Source: Didymodactylos carnosus (Eukaryota; Rotifera; Eurotatoria; Philodinida; Philodinidae). Taken from it: 64,000 nucleotides of DNA. The stretch lies in the NCBI GenBank assembly GCA_905250885.1, contig CAJNOQ010000022.1:1-64000 (forward strand), read 5' to 3'. Positions within the stretch are counted from its first letter, which is position 1. Each line of letters begins with the position of its first letter. Under the pieces are notes generated by a model. The model was given only the letters and a program-made list of their open reading frames with translations. It did no database searches and had not been told where the DNA came from. A program made the translations under genes and the position numbers. This document shows positions 11,284 through 21,077 of the stretch, in pieces.

Positions 11284-11365
11284 CATGACTTTCTTAAGGT
11301 ATGCACATGAGTTTCTTGAGATATGAACAGGCCTTTCTTGAGGTGTGTACATGAGTTTCTTCTTC
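11284..11365. repeat. Tandem repeat, 22-bp unit, about 3.7 copies
   Basis: Units start at 11284, 11306, 11328 and 11350 with consensus catgagtttcttgaggtatg plus two variable bases. Copies differ at a few positions. The ctttcttgag core is the same word that fills the dispersed repeat at 9728-9831. Confidence 0.75.
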
Positions 11366-12567
11366 ACTAGAGTACGTGCTTCGCATCTTTCGATTGATCA
11401 CTGAAGACGTTATCGCTATGAAAATTTAATTTTCAAGAAGTTCAAAGTGACGAATTTTCTTTCCATCAATGTAAAGTAAATTATACAGCGCCATCCTCCA
11501 CAAAGTCAGAAAAATAGATTTTTGGAAAAGTATAGATGTTCTAGGATCTACTTTTGAACGGACGAACTTTTATGTTCTCAATGATACGATTGAACTTCAA
11601 TCGTATCGCAATCGTATCATAATAATAAAAAACAAAAATACTTCAATCATTGAAGTATTTTTTAGAAAGCACGAGAAAAAAAGCGAGCAAAAATGTGTGA
11701 AAAAAACGAGCATGGATATACTCACATGCCGGATATATGCGAGCATGCTATCGTAGAATTTCGCAGTATTGTCGAATATACAGAGCAAAGCCACCAACAA
11801 TTTCGACAGTAATTTTCAATTGCACTTGAAGTAAAATTTTTGATAGCATACAGCGGGCATAATAATAAAAGAATAATCTATAATCTGTGTATTTTTGTAA
11901 TTGGTATGATTTTTTATTTGTCACAGTTCAGTTGCTGTGAGATACAGAAACTCTATTTTTTTTGGTTGCTATGTGGGATCTGTATTTGAAAAAGAGAAAA
12001 GAAAAGTCTTATTTTGTCATTTTATTTTCATTTGTGAATTATTAGAAGACTGCAGTTCATCGATCCTCTGTAGCATATTCATATTGCTCGGGAAAATGTC
12101 TGATATCGTAGAAATTCCACTTCTATCATTATATGAACTTCTTTTCCAATTTCTTGAAATTTAAAAATGTAAAAATATACCACCGCAAAAATGGATTTTC
12201 GACAATTGTCGAAATTACAAGGACTTAAGACAATAGTCGAAAATCAGATGGACTTTCGATAATTTGTCGAAAACATTAAACAAAAAAGACAATGCCGAAA
12301 TTCCGAGGGCGAAATTTCAGTTGTCGATATTCCGTTTTACCGTGAGCATTCATCAGATATTCCATGATCGAAAATCTCTAAAAATATCTGAACGAGTTCT
12401 ATATATTTCATATACCGGAAGGCTGTTTCATTTTTCGAAAGAAAAAAATATTTTACATTTTTCATAGAATTGTGCTTCTTTTTATCATATTTCTTAAAAT
12501 TTCGCTAGCAGACTGCATGCTAGAAAACTTGCGTTGGTTTTAAATCATAGCTAAAACATGTGGCCAA
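11366..12567. other. Repeat-rich intergenic stretch without a supported gene
   Basis: No gene is supported. It contains short hairpins (for example acttcaatcattgaagt near 11639-11656) and a patch at 12190-12270 in which ttcgacaattgtcgaa-type palindromes recur three times with variation. The short frames at 11597, 11937 and 12264 are not convincing. Confidence 0.35.
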
Positions 12568-13136
12568 TAATGATGTGCGGTAATCGGTAAATCCATTTAC
12601 CGGTACCGCGATGACGGTAAGAAAAGGTTAATTCAACAATTCAAAACAATTTTTTTTTCTGCGCTACATATTCTTTTTCTATTCTGAAATATCGTCTATT
12701 TCAATTAATTAAAGTTTGTCTTTGAGAAACATACTATAACTATGCCCATCAGCTTTAAGATAAACGACATTTTGGATTAGTCGTCCAGATATACTAAAAA
12801 CGCTCTCACTGGACATACTTGTGCCTGGAACACATAGTAACAAACGAGCAATTCGATCTAATATATTGGTATTTTAACTTCATTTATCATTTCAAAACGA
12901 TGAAACATCTTGTTTAACGCAATTAAGAATGATCAGAATTAGAACGAAATAAAGAAATAAAAACAAAATATCAGAAATACGTTCAGTAAAAAAACTTTAT
13001 CGGAGAAGAATTCGGTAAAAGCTTTTTTACCGCAACCAAGGAAATCTCGATTTTCGATAAATTCATATTGCCGTTACCGAGATAAAAAGGTTTTTACTGT
13101 TACCGACCGTAAATTATCGGTTACTGTACATCTTTA
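12568..13136 (-). mobile_element. hAT transposon relic, 569 bp, keeping the C-terminal dimerisation domain
   Basis: Read on the minus strand, 12874-12742 translates to ILDRIARLLLCVPGTSMSSE followed by SVFSISGRLI. This fits the hAT dimerisation domain (LA..lL.vp.ts..sE.vFS.aG). The ends are related inverted sequences rich in cggtaa (taatgatgtgcggtaatcgg on the left, the complement of taaagatgtacagtaaccg on the right). Possible 8-bp duplications are GTGGCCAA (12560-12567) and GTGACCAG (13137-13144), matching at 6 of 8. The rest of the transposase is missing, so this is an internally deleted dead copy. Confidence 0.7.
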
Positions 13137-13547
13137 GTGACCAGGCAATAATAGAGCCTAATTTTTAAATTTTGATTTTGTTTTTGAATGAGAGTATTTT
13201 CTTTGATATTTTGCGAAGTGGTATTTAAAATTTTGACTTTTGAATCCTCTTATAACTTCTCAACTCAAAATATCAAAGATCGATTCTATTCACCTTTAGC
13301 TACCTATATTTATGTCATTTTAATATTATCCGAGCTTTCGAGTATTCGGCTGGGTGGCAAAATTTGGAAAATACAAAAATCATTCCACATGGCCATTATT
13401 TGAATAGTATTGCTTGAACTATAGTAGATAAAACCTTCATTGTAACTATGCCTTCATAGGATCAACGTTCCTTCAACATTTCATCGAGATCAGATACAGA
13501 ATAACGTAAACATTTCTGGCATGTGTGGTTTAATAGTTCTGTGATAC

Positions 13548-14333
13548 GTCTAACGGATGAGGCATAAAGAACGGACCAGAATCATTCCCTTTTCTTCGGG
13601 CAGTTCCCTATAATTTGGAGACTCCGTTCGAAGCTCATTCGATGGAAAATTTTCCATTCTACAAGACTGTCAAGTTGAATTGTCTGGTGTATACAGCGTA
13701 ATTTTCAGAGCAAAGTTCCATATAGGAATTATTAAGTAAAACAGTGCCCTAAGTGCAAAAAGGTTGAGATTTCTGTTCCGATCTGGGGCCTTGTGCATTT
13801 TTCAACAGATATCCTCTGAAAAATTGTTAAGGTACAACTCACCAAATCATATAGAACTGCTCAAAATTAAATTCTCTCTTGGGAAATGTCAAATAAAAAA
13901 AGTTTGAAACTAAATTTCTATTCAAAAGCTTGAAATATCTTAATTACTGAAGAAAGCATCGTAACAAAATAATTGTAACCATTTTTTAAACTCGAATACT
14001 AAGTCTGAAACTTCCGAGACCGATCAGGTTGATAGAAGGCAAAATTCTTTATCGTTTGATCTAAAAGAAGTTGCTCCTGAGATCAATTTGATGAGCGGAA
14101 GCATTTGTTTAAAGAGAGAGAACAAGCTCGGCCCAGTATGAACATTGAGTATACGTTGAAGTTTTAAATATTACTCCGGGAGAAATCTTTTGTTCGACAA
14201 TCCAACGTGACAGTCTTGCAGAATGGAAAATTTTCTATCGAATAAGTTCAAAACGGAGTTTCCAAATTATAGAAAACTGTCCGAAGAAAAGGAAATGATT
14301 CTAGCCCGTTCTTTACGGCCCATCCGTTAGACA
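13548..14333. mobile_element. Foldback element with 130-bp terminal inverted repeats
   Basis: The left arm at 13548-13677 (gtctaacggatgaggc at its start) and the right arm at 14202-14333 (gcccatccgttagac at its end) are inverted copies with moderate divergence. The 525-bp interior has no coding frame. It sits directly upstream of the phosphatidylserine synthase exons and may have displaced or replaced that gene's 5' part. Confidence 0.7.
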
Positions 14334-14509
14334 TCCCTTTACTAAAAAGAAATCTGAATTTACGAGATATTCGGTTATTGCGTACTTCTGGTTCGATCAT
14401 ACAGTTACTACAGTGCTACTGATCATCTTAAAAGAAGAGAATAATAGACACTGAGGACACTTTTTATTTTGTTGTAATGAATGTCTATTCTCTTAATTGG
14501 ACTGTTTAG

Positions 14510-15075
14510 ATTTGGATCATTATTTATTATCGCAGCAAGTGTATGTGATGTATTCGACGGACGTTTGGCTCGTTACTTGAAAACTGACGGCCCTATGGGT
14601 GTACAGCTAGATTCACTTGCAGGTATTATATTGTAATCTCTTGGACATCTGAATTATGTTTGATTTTTTCTTTTTAGATATTGTTTCGTTTGGTGTCGCA
14701 CCAGTCATACTTGCTTATTCTATATCTCATTGGTCTTTTCTAATGACAATTGCTTTTGTGGTATTTCCATCAGGTTAGCATTTAAAAACTTTTTGACGTA
14801 TTTGACCATTCTTCTCTCTTATCTGTTTCAGCCGGTGCATGGCGTCTTGGTCGATTCAATGGTAGATTTGTAGTGTAGATATAAAATAATTGATTAATAA
14901 AATTATTTTCTTTTTTATTCTAGTCAATCCTACACAAGATTATTTTGTTGGTCTACCAATTACTGCTGCTGGTCTCATCGTTAGTTTTTTAGCCCTTTTC
15001 TCTTATACAAGTCCATTAATCATGATCGCTTTGGCTTCATTGATGATTTCCACATTGAAAGTACCTAAACTTTAA
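14510..15075 (+). CDS. pssA: Bacterial-type phosphatidylserine synthase (CDP-diacylglycerol-serine O-phosphatidyltransferase), N-terminus not found
   Basis: Four exons join in frame: 14510-14622, 14678-14773, 14832-14861 and 14924-15075; all three introns are short and phase 1. The product contains the full CDP-alcohol phosphatidyltransferase signature D-x2-DG-x2-AR-x8-G-x3-D-x3-D (CDVFDGRLAR...LDSLAD). Then come VSFGVAP, RLGRFN and FVGLPITAAG, the run that marks the PssA subgroup. It transfers phosphatidyl from CDP-diacylglycerol to serine in a membrane. Animals normally make phosphatidylserine by base exchange (PTDSS1/2), so this gene is probably of bacterial origin. The usual first 25-30 residues (first membrane helix, PN..T..N..G) were not found upstream. 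Exon 1 has a possible acceptor (gtttag/a), or an ATG at 14481 could start a shortened protein. It may be truncated by the repeats upstream. Confidence 0.75.
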
Positions 15076-15119
15076 CAAACAGCAACAAAATGTTTATATA
15101 GATAAAAGACAGATCGGAA

Positions 15120-15305
15120 CAGGGGTCCCAGATCGTCTGATTTTGGCAGAAAAATTCTGAGTTTTGGAATTTTTTCTGCCTCGTTTCTGCTCTTGTTTTC
15201 TTCAAAGGTATTCTGGTTTTCTGATTTGGAATTTCTTTCTTTTGATCTTTTTCTGATTTTCAACTTTTATTTTCTGATTCTCATGTTTTAGATCTGATAT
15301 CCCTG
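15120..15305. mobile_element. hAT-type MITE, 186 bp, same family as 56043-56217
   Basis: It begins caggggtcccagatc and ends gatctgatatccctg, and it is similar along its whole length and in the same orientation to the element at 56043-56217 (shared words include gcagaaaaattctga and tttctgcctcgtttctgctc). The flanks GATCGGAA (15112-15119) and GATCAGAT (15306-15313) match at 6 of 8 bases, a worn 8-bp duplication. It starts 44 bp after the phosphatidylserine synthase stop. The minus-strand frame across it is an artefact. Confidence 0.8.
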
Positions 15306-15779
15306 GATCAGATATATAAAAAGAAATATTTTTATTATTTTTGTTTTGTTTGAAAAAATGAAATTAATACATCTTTTACCTTAAAAACGGTTTGAGTAGA
15401 ATAATTAATTTATTTGAAGAGAATGAGGTACTTTCCCTCTGGAAAAGCACACTTATTAGAACTTGCTAAGAAACAAACACACAGTTGAATTTCATGAACA
15501 CACCTAATAAACAAAAGACTATTACTGAATACGAACATATTGAGAATTGAATCAAGAAGAAAACTTAGGATAATATTTGAAACAAATTTCTGTAGAGGAT
15601 TTATTTCTCGATTTCCCTTCCATAATTCATTCCATACATGTTTCTTTGCGGGGACAATTGGAGCTTTTACTTTTCAAGTCTACTACTAGGGAACCGACAC
15701 AAATTATTGTTTCTCGTACTTTTATATAAAGTGGGCGGAAATTGTATGGAAGTAACATGCAGTATTCAAAACTAACCCT

Positions 15780-16060
15780 AATTTACAAATTAGTTAAAAT
15801 TAGCTCCACGTATATTCGAGAGTCTATATTATCCACATGTATCTATATTTGTCTTAGGCGTATTACCGTAGAGCACCAGTCCATATTGCATCAATGATAT
15901 AACGTACGAAAGATATTTTTGGCTAAGTGCAAGTCTTGCTAGTGGTGCAAAATTTGCATCTCGTCTATTAGTTGAAAATATTAGTTTTGTTTTGTTAACA
16001 TTAAAGTTGAAAAGCAAAAGTCCTCCGGGGCACACCTGCCTTTACTTTCCCATATCAAGA
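15780..16060 (-). mobile_element. Small LINE reverse-transcriptase fragment
   Basis: Minus-strand translation gives FNVNKTKLIFST, resembling the N..KTK.m.F segment after the LINE RT active site, and about 35 residues later YVISLMQYGLVLYGNTPKTN, resembling the slI.s.l.YGi.lWG segment. The spacing is shorter than in intact elements, so it is a deleted fragment. It is called on wording alone. Confidence 0.4.
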
Positions 16061-16438
16061 CTGATGACCGCCAGTTCTCACATATCGCTCTCTATTTGTA
16101 AGGTAAGTGTATACGATTAAACGTCTTACAGATGAAGAAAAAGATTCCTCTTACAGAGTTTCCTTGTTACAGACGTTTACAGATGTTACTGGCAAGAATC
16201 TGACATTACTGAATGATTTTACTGAATAATACCATTCAGTAATTACTTGTTTCTCTCAAACTTTTCGCACATATCTTTCTTTTCTATCGACTCGCTGAAG
16301 CCGAAAAAATATACCTTCGGGGTACCTTATGTGAAAAAAGATATCTTATTTGCTAAAGTTCAAAAATAGCTGCTACAAGAGCGATCAGTACAGTATACAA
16401 GAACGATCACATAGCAAATGCCTTATACGATTATATTA

Positions 16439-16576
16439 GAGCCGTATCAAATAAGGAATATCTCTATCTTTTCACATCTTGGCAAATGTTAGCAAATGTC
16501 TATATGTTAGGAAATGTCTATATAGGCGTATGCTAACATTTGCCAAGATAGAGATATTCCTTATTTGATACGGCTC
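16439..16576. mobile_element. TA-flanked foldback MITE, 138 bp
   Basis: The ends are gagccgtatcaaataagg on the left and its exact reverse complement on the right. Inverted pairing runs in to 16494 and 16531. TA lies on both outer sides, as expected for Tc1/mariner-type insertion. It interrupts the left arm of a larger foldback (see 16405-17088). Confidence 0.7.
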
Positions 16577-16592
16577 TATTATAAAGAACATT

Positions 16593-16709
16593 GGCCCTGT
16601 CTACACTACAAAAGTTAAAGGAGCATTAAGCAATTCTATTGACTTAAACTAACTTTTAGCCAATAGAATTACTTAAAGCTCCTTTAACTTTTGTAGTGTA
16701 GACAAGGCC
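16593..16709. mobile_element. Foldback MITE, 117 bp, with ggcc(c/t)tgtctacactac ends
   Basis: The left arm ggccctgtctacactacaaa and the right arm ending ttgtagtgtagacaaggcc are inverted, and pairing continues through gttaaaggagc and the central caatagaatt. ATT is found next to both ends. It sits 16 bp after the preceding MITE. Confidence 0.7.
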
Positions 16710-17088
16710 ATTCTCTTTTTGCACATTTCGTTTAAAAGAGGAATAGCAAAACATCCTCAACAGCACACGTGTCTGCCGTATAAATTATATAAGAATGTTA
16801 ACTACATATTCGTATCGTAGATCGTAAATTCTTTATTTCACATACGACAAGATGCGCATTTGTCTCACATGCAGATATTTGTATGCAATATCAAGAAAAA
16901 GACGAATTTATGCTCTACGATAAAACTACTACTGTACTACTATCGAGAATATGGCTTTTCACTTTCAGACATTACGCTCTCGCTTAATCCTCAATCCAAA
17001 TATGTAGTTAACATTCTTATATAATTTATACGGCAGACACGTGGACTATTGTTCTTTATATAATACAAGGCATTTGTTATGTTGTGAG

Positions 17089-17693
17089 CAGGGTGTCTCA
17101 AATGTCCCCATTCGATCATTTTTTCCCCCACTAAATAAATCCCCCATGGGGCACATATTTCGTCCCCCACTGGCAATTTATTTGAAGTCCTACTACTTCA
17201 GCATCATATCTGAGAGGAAAAGATTGGTGGGTTATTACATAATATACAAAGATTTATGTCCTCTTCAGCATATCTTGTCATAGAATATTATCATATAGGT
17301 GTTTGGATAGTTTGTAGCAAATAGAGTTATTCTGAGATTCGAGCCGTCCCAAAAACACCAATCGTCCTGTCGTGCGCGTCTCAGGGTTTATCAGATGTGC
17401 GATATGAATTTGTCGATAAAACCTAACTGAAAGGAAAAATCTATTGTTTGAAATTTGAAAAGTTAGCTTTGAAAGAATGAACTCTAAATTAGAACTATAA
17501 GAAGAAACGACAGTGATATCTAATGATAAATGGTTAAAAAATTCACAATATTGATTTTAATTTATTTGCAATATGTGACTTTAGTTGAGCTCATCAGGTA
17601 TTTTAGATTGACATGCCGTTATTTCGTTAAAATAAGCGTCTCCCATTCGGAACTTTCTGTCCCACATTCGAAAAAAATAATTTGAGACGCCTG
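17089..17693. mobile_element. hAT-type non-autonomous element, 605 bp, 8-bp target duplication
   Basis: The termini are CAGGGTGTCTCAAAT on the left and ATTTGAGACGCCTG on the right. The flanks GTTGTGAG (17081-17088) and GTTCTGAG (17694-17701) match at 7 of 8. No transposase domain was recognised inside; the small frames at 16991-17283 are not supported. Confidence 0.75.
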
Positions 17694-17701
17694 GTTCTGA
17701 G

Positions 17702-19430
17702 CGAATAGACATAAGTGAATTCTTCCCACTTTTATTCTCTTAACGTTGAAATTTCTTTCGTCGATCATGGTGCGTGTGCAAAAATGGATTTTCTCAGAAA
17801 CTACTAAACGTCACTTTAATTAAAGCATTATTGATCTAATGATTTTCGAATTTAGAGTTGACTATATATTGTCTAAAAATTCAATTTTAAGATTGAGTAC
17901 AAAATGTGATAAATAAGTTGCGTTAGAACTGATGTTGATTAACAGCCATTATTATTACTGAGTATCATAAATATCATAATATTATTTCTTTACTATGTAT
18001 AATTTACGTTATGACACATACGAGTCATACAGTGTGTCGAAAGAAAGAAAGAAAATAAAAAGAAAAAAATCATGATCTTTTTCTCCATAGAATTGAATGA
18101 GTTGTGTTTTTCCCCATTTGATCGTACACGTGTATGACATCATTTATTTGCTCATCATGCTTTCAATAATCGACTACGTGGAAGAAGTCTAATAATAGTC
18201 TATAAATCAAATTAAATGTAGACTAGTATGTTACTGTCTTTTTAGACAGATAGTCAGATTTAAACTACAGTACAAATGTAGACAAAAGTATATATGACAA
18301 AAAAAATCTAGATCATCCATCAAAGGCACGAACATAAACCTGAGTCTCCTTCACATGCCTAGTTTTAATGGAGTGATACCTCGATTTGTTGTATTTTTGA
18401 ATAAAAAAAATATTTAGTAATTAAATTCTCAAATGTATAAAAGACGTGTGGCATTTTCTGACATCACTTAACAGATAAGTTTTATTCGCTAATCAGAACA
18501 AATAACTTGTTTAAATTAATTTTCACAATGATTCATATTTTTTACAGTAGCTATTGATACGATTTGAGTCTGAAGTTTTTCTGACCTTGATTCTTCAAGA
18601 ATAATTCATATTGAAACGGTGAGAATAAAAGCGATCATAAATGAAAAATACTTTAAGAACATTTTTTTTTCCTTCTTAATTTCAAATGTTTTTCTATCAA
18701 TATTAGTTAAAAAAAAAGAGATCATTAAATTAAACCTTTATTTGGAGACGAAAAAGTATGCTTGTTTTCAATCCTAATAATAATTTTTATTTTTCGTTGG
18801 TTTTTGTAACTGAATAATAAAAACAATATCTTTTATATCAACATAGACACAAATATAAGAAAAAAAGAATATAGGAAACAATATGGTAAAAAAAATAATA
18901 AATCTGTACAATGAAAAACACAGACAGAACAATCGGAAGAATAAGAAATTTTTTTTGTTTTGAAAACACCGAGCAAACACTACATGTAGAATAAAAGAAA
19001 GAAATCGATGACTGTTAACAATATTCTTTTCTTTTACCAGACACACACTCATATAGAGATCGAAGGGTGTACAACCATGAGAATATAAAATCTTTTTAAA
19101 AAACAAACACAATAAAGAGTTTTTTTGAAATATTTTTGTACAAAAGAGACAGAATTTTTTGTTTTTTGTCAGAACGATACACTGGATAATATATATGAAT
19201 AACATATTAAACATCAAAACAACGATTATATGGAATGAAACATGTTTTTAAAACGAAAGAACAGGTGGATTAAGACGAGAACTAAAACTAACTAAAGAAG
19301 ATTAGATAACACGGTCGCTCAGACACCTTATGCAAAGAAATACAAAAACTAAAGAATAGAAAACACACATGTAAAAGAGTAGATTAAATATATGAACAAA
19401 AGCAGAGAAAAGAAATTGTCTATATGGGTA
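17702..19430. other. AT-rich intergenic sequence, including the likely 3' flank of the minus-strand zinc-finger gene
   Basis: No gene is supported. The long minus-strand frame at 18774-19217 is Phe/Leu/Cys-rich and looks like a by-product of A-rich sequence, probably the 3'UTR or flank of the gene ending at 19431. No clear repeat was seen. Confidence 0.4.
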
Positions 19431-21077
19431 TTATTGATGATGACTATATTTTTTCATACTTTTAGGAAAACAAATACCCATTTGACACGCTTCACATAAT
19501 GATTCAAGGTGTACCGTTGACATGGTACCTTTTCGTTGACGAATTGAATCATTATGACTACCAAAATAAGTCATCTTTAATTCGTAACACTCGTCTGGAA
19601 AATATCTCTCAAATACTGTAGCAGCCAAATTTTTCATAACACGACATACTTCATCTAGAAAACGGAAAAATGAATAAAAGTGTAACAATTTTATCTTTTG
19701 AAAAGAAAATGATCAACTTACCGATATACCACAATGGTTCGGTTGCTTGTGAGCATACTGAACATATTTGATTAAATACTTTAAGTAAAATAATGCCAAC
19801 ATCTGGATGTGATAGGTGAAATGAACAACGGGCTCTCATCGATGTCCACGCATGACCACAACATGTACATTTGAATTGTGCTTTAGCATTATCGACCTAA
19901 ACAGTAAAGTAAAAGATATAATCAACAAGATCAAGAAGAATCTTTTATGAAGAAACTTTACCTTGAGAAAATCGTATTGGATATTAGTTGACTCTACCGG
20001 CATTGCATCATACACCATTAAAGTATAACTTTTGTTATATTTTGATATTACTGCCAGTATTAAACGTGCAAATTCAGCATGAAATACTACAGCCGTGTTA
20101 GCACAAAAATCTTTCTTTTCACTATCTGGGATATTAGCAGCTAATTCAGCTAAAAATGAAAAAAAATGTCAAAAAGAGAAATAAGAAAAGCTTATTCTCC
20201 GCTAGTGTGCAAAGTGTTTTTTATAGACAGCAACCTCAAAAAAATGGAGAAAGAAACGTTCATCGATGAATACTATTATGTGGAATTATCTTGATCTTTT
20301 ATGGGTCAATAATATGGGAACAGATTTCAAAGCATAATCTAGAATAAAATTCCTCCAGAGTAGTTGATTACTACTGTAATTACTAACTGACTTATCTTCA
20401 TGAAATAGACAGAAAACACTGTCTTTGATGGAAGAATTTTTTTCTGAATCAACAATTTTGTTTTTTTCTTGCAGGTATAACGTTTTTGTTGTGGACCCAA
20501 ACTAGCAAAAAATTGCTTAGTCATATTGCAATGACGTGTTATTTCATCATCATTGCAAAAGATCCACCTTAGTACTAACATGTCGGAGAAGAATAAAACA
20601 AATAAAAAACTAAAACTTACCATCGCCATGTAGCGTTGGTATATATGGCATTGGTGTCAAACATCGTGGTGTCGTTGTGACTGACGAAAGATTCTTTACA
20701 TCATCATCTTCAATAGAGCATTCATCCACAGATTTTGAACTTATACTTATATATTGTTGTCGGGATGTCTCAATAGCTTTGAATGTATCGATACTCTCAC
20801 CAGCACGAAAATCTTCAATACCACTGTCAGAATCACTTGATGAATGATGAGATTTTCTTGGAGCCACGATACTTTTGTTATGATTCATTTTAATTCGAAA
20901 CTTTCCTTTTTGATTTGGATTAGCTCTAATATCGTCACACGATGATTTACTTCGTTGTAGTGATTGTGCGTTAACATCAAATACCAATTCTGATACAACG
21001 ACCGTTTCACTAACTGATTTTTGTTTTAATAATGTTGGATTAACATCTGTATTACTTTGTCCTACCATTGTTTCCAA
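19431..21077 (-). CDS. 3CxxC-type zinc-binding protein (paralogue 1), four exons, 347 aa
   Basis: The exons are 21077-20621, 20149-19962, 19896-19722 and 19654-19431, and all junctions keep frame. Residues 1-152 are Ser/Asp-rich, contain SSSDSDSGIEDF and are probably disordered. The folded part follows: a segment with FHAEFARLILAVIS, then CTCC (225-228), W232, CSVC (260-263), LWYIDEVCRV and, near the C-terminus, CEAC. Three CxxC pairs spaced this way match the 3CxxC zinc-finger family, which includes RTP receptor chaperones and ZAR1. Function in this organism is unknown; RNA or protein binding is plausible. A paralogue lies just upstream on the same strand (23642-26926), pointing to local duplication. 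Confidence 0.75.

Larger units (their letters stand above)
16405..17088. repeat. Larger foldback carrying the two MITEs inside its left arm
   Basis: The left arm is split: 16417-16438 (agcaaatgccttata...), 16577-16592 (ttataaagaaca) and 16766-16810 (cacgtgtctgccgtataaat...). Their reverse complements are contiguous at 16999-17080 (aatatgtagttaac..., cggcagacacgtg, gttctttatata, caaggcatttg). The 45-bp inner arms are identical by eye. The two MITEs therefore landed after the foldback formed. Confidence 0.65.

Noticed and set aside
9368-14622. Joining the 60-aa exon directly to the first PssA exon
   Set aside because: The visible donor leaves phase 1, while the acceptor at 14509 needs two preceding bases, so a direct join breaks the frame. 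Another exon would be required and none was recognised.
18774-19217. 147-codon minus-strand frame
   Set aside because: Extreme Phe/Cys/Leu/Lys bias from A-rich sequence, no domain, and a position just downstream of the zinc-finger gene's stop. It is probably its 3' flank.
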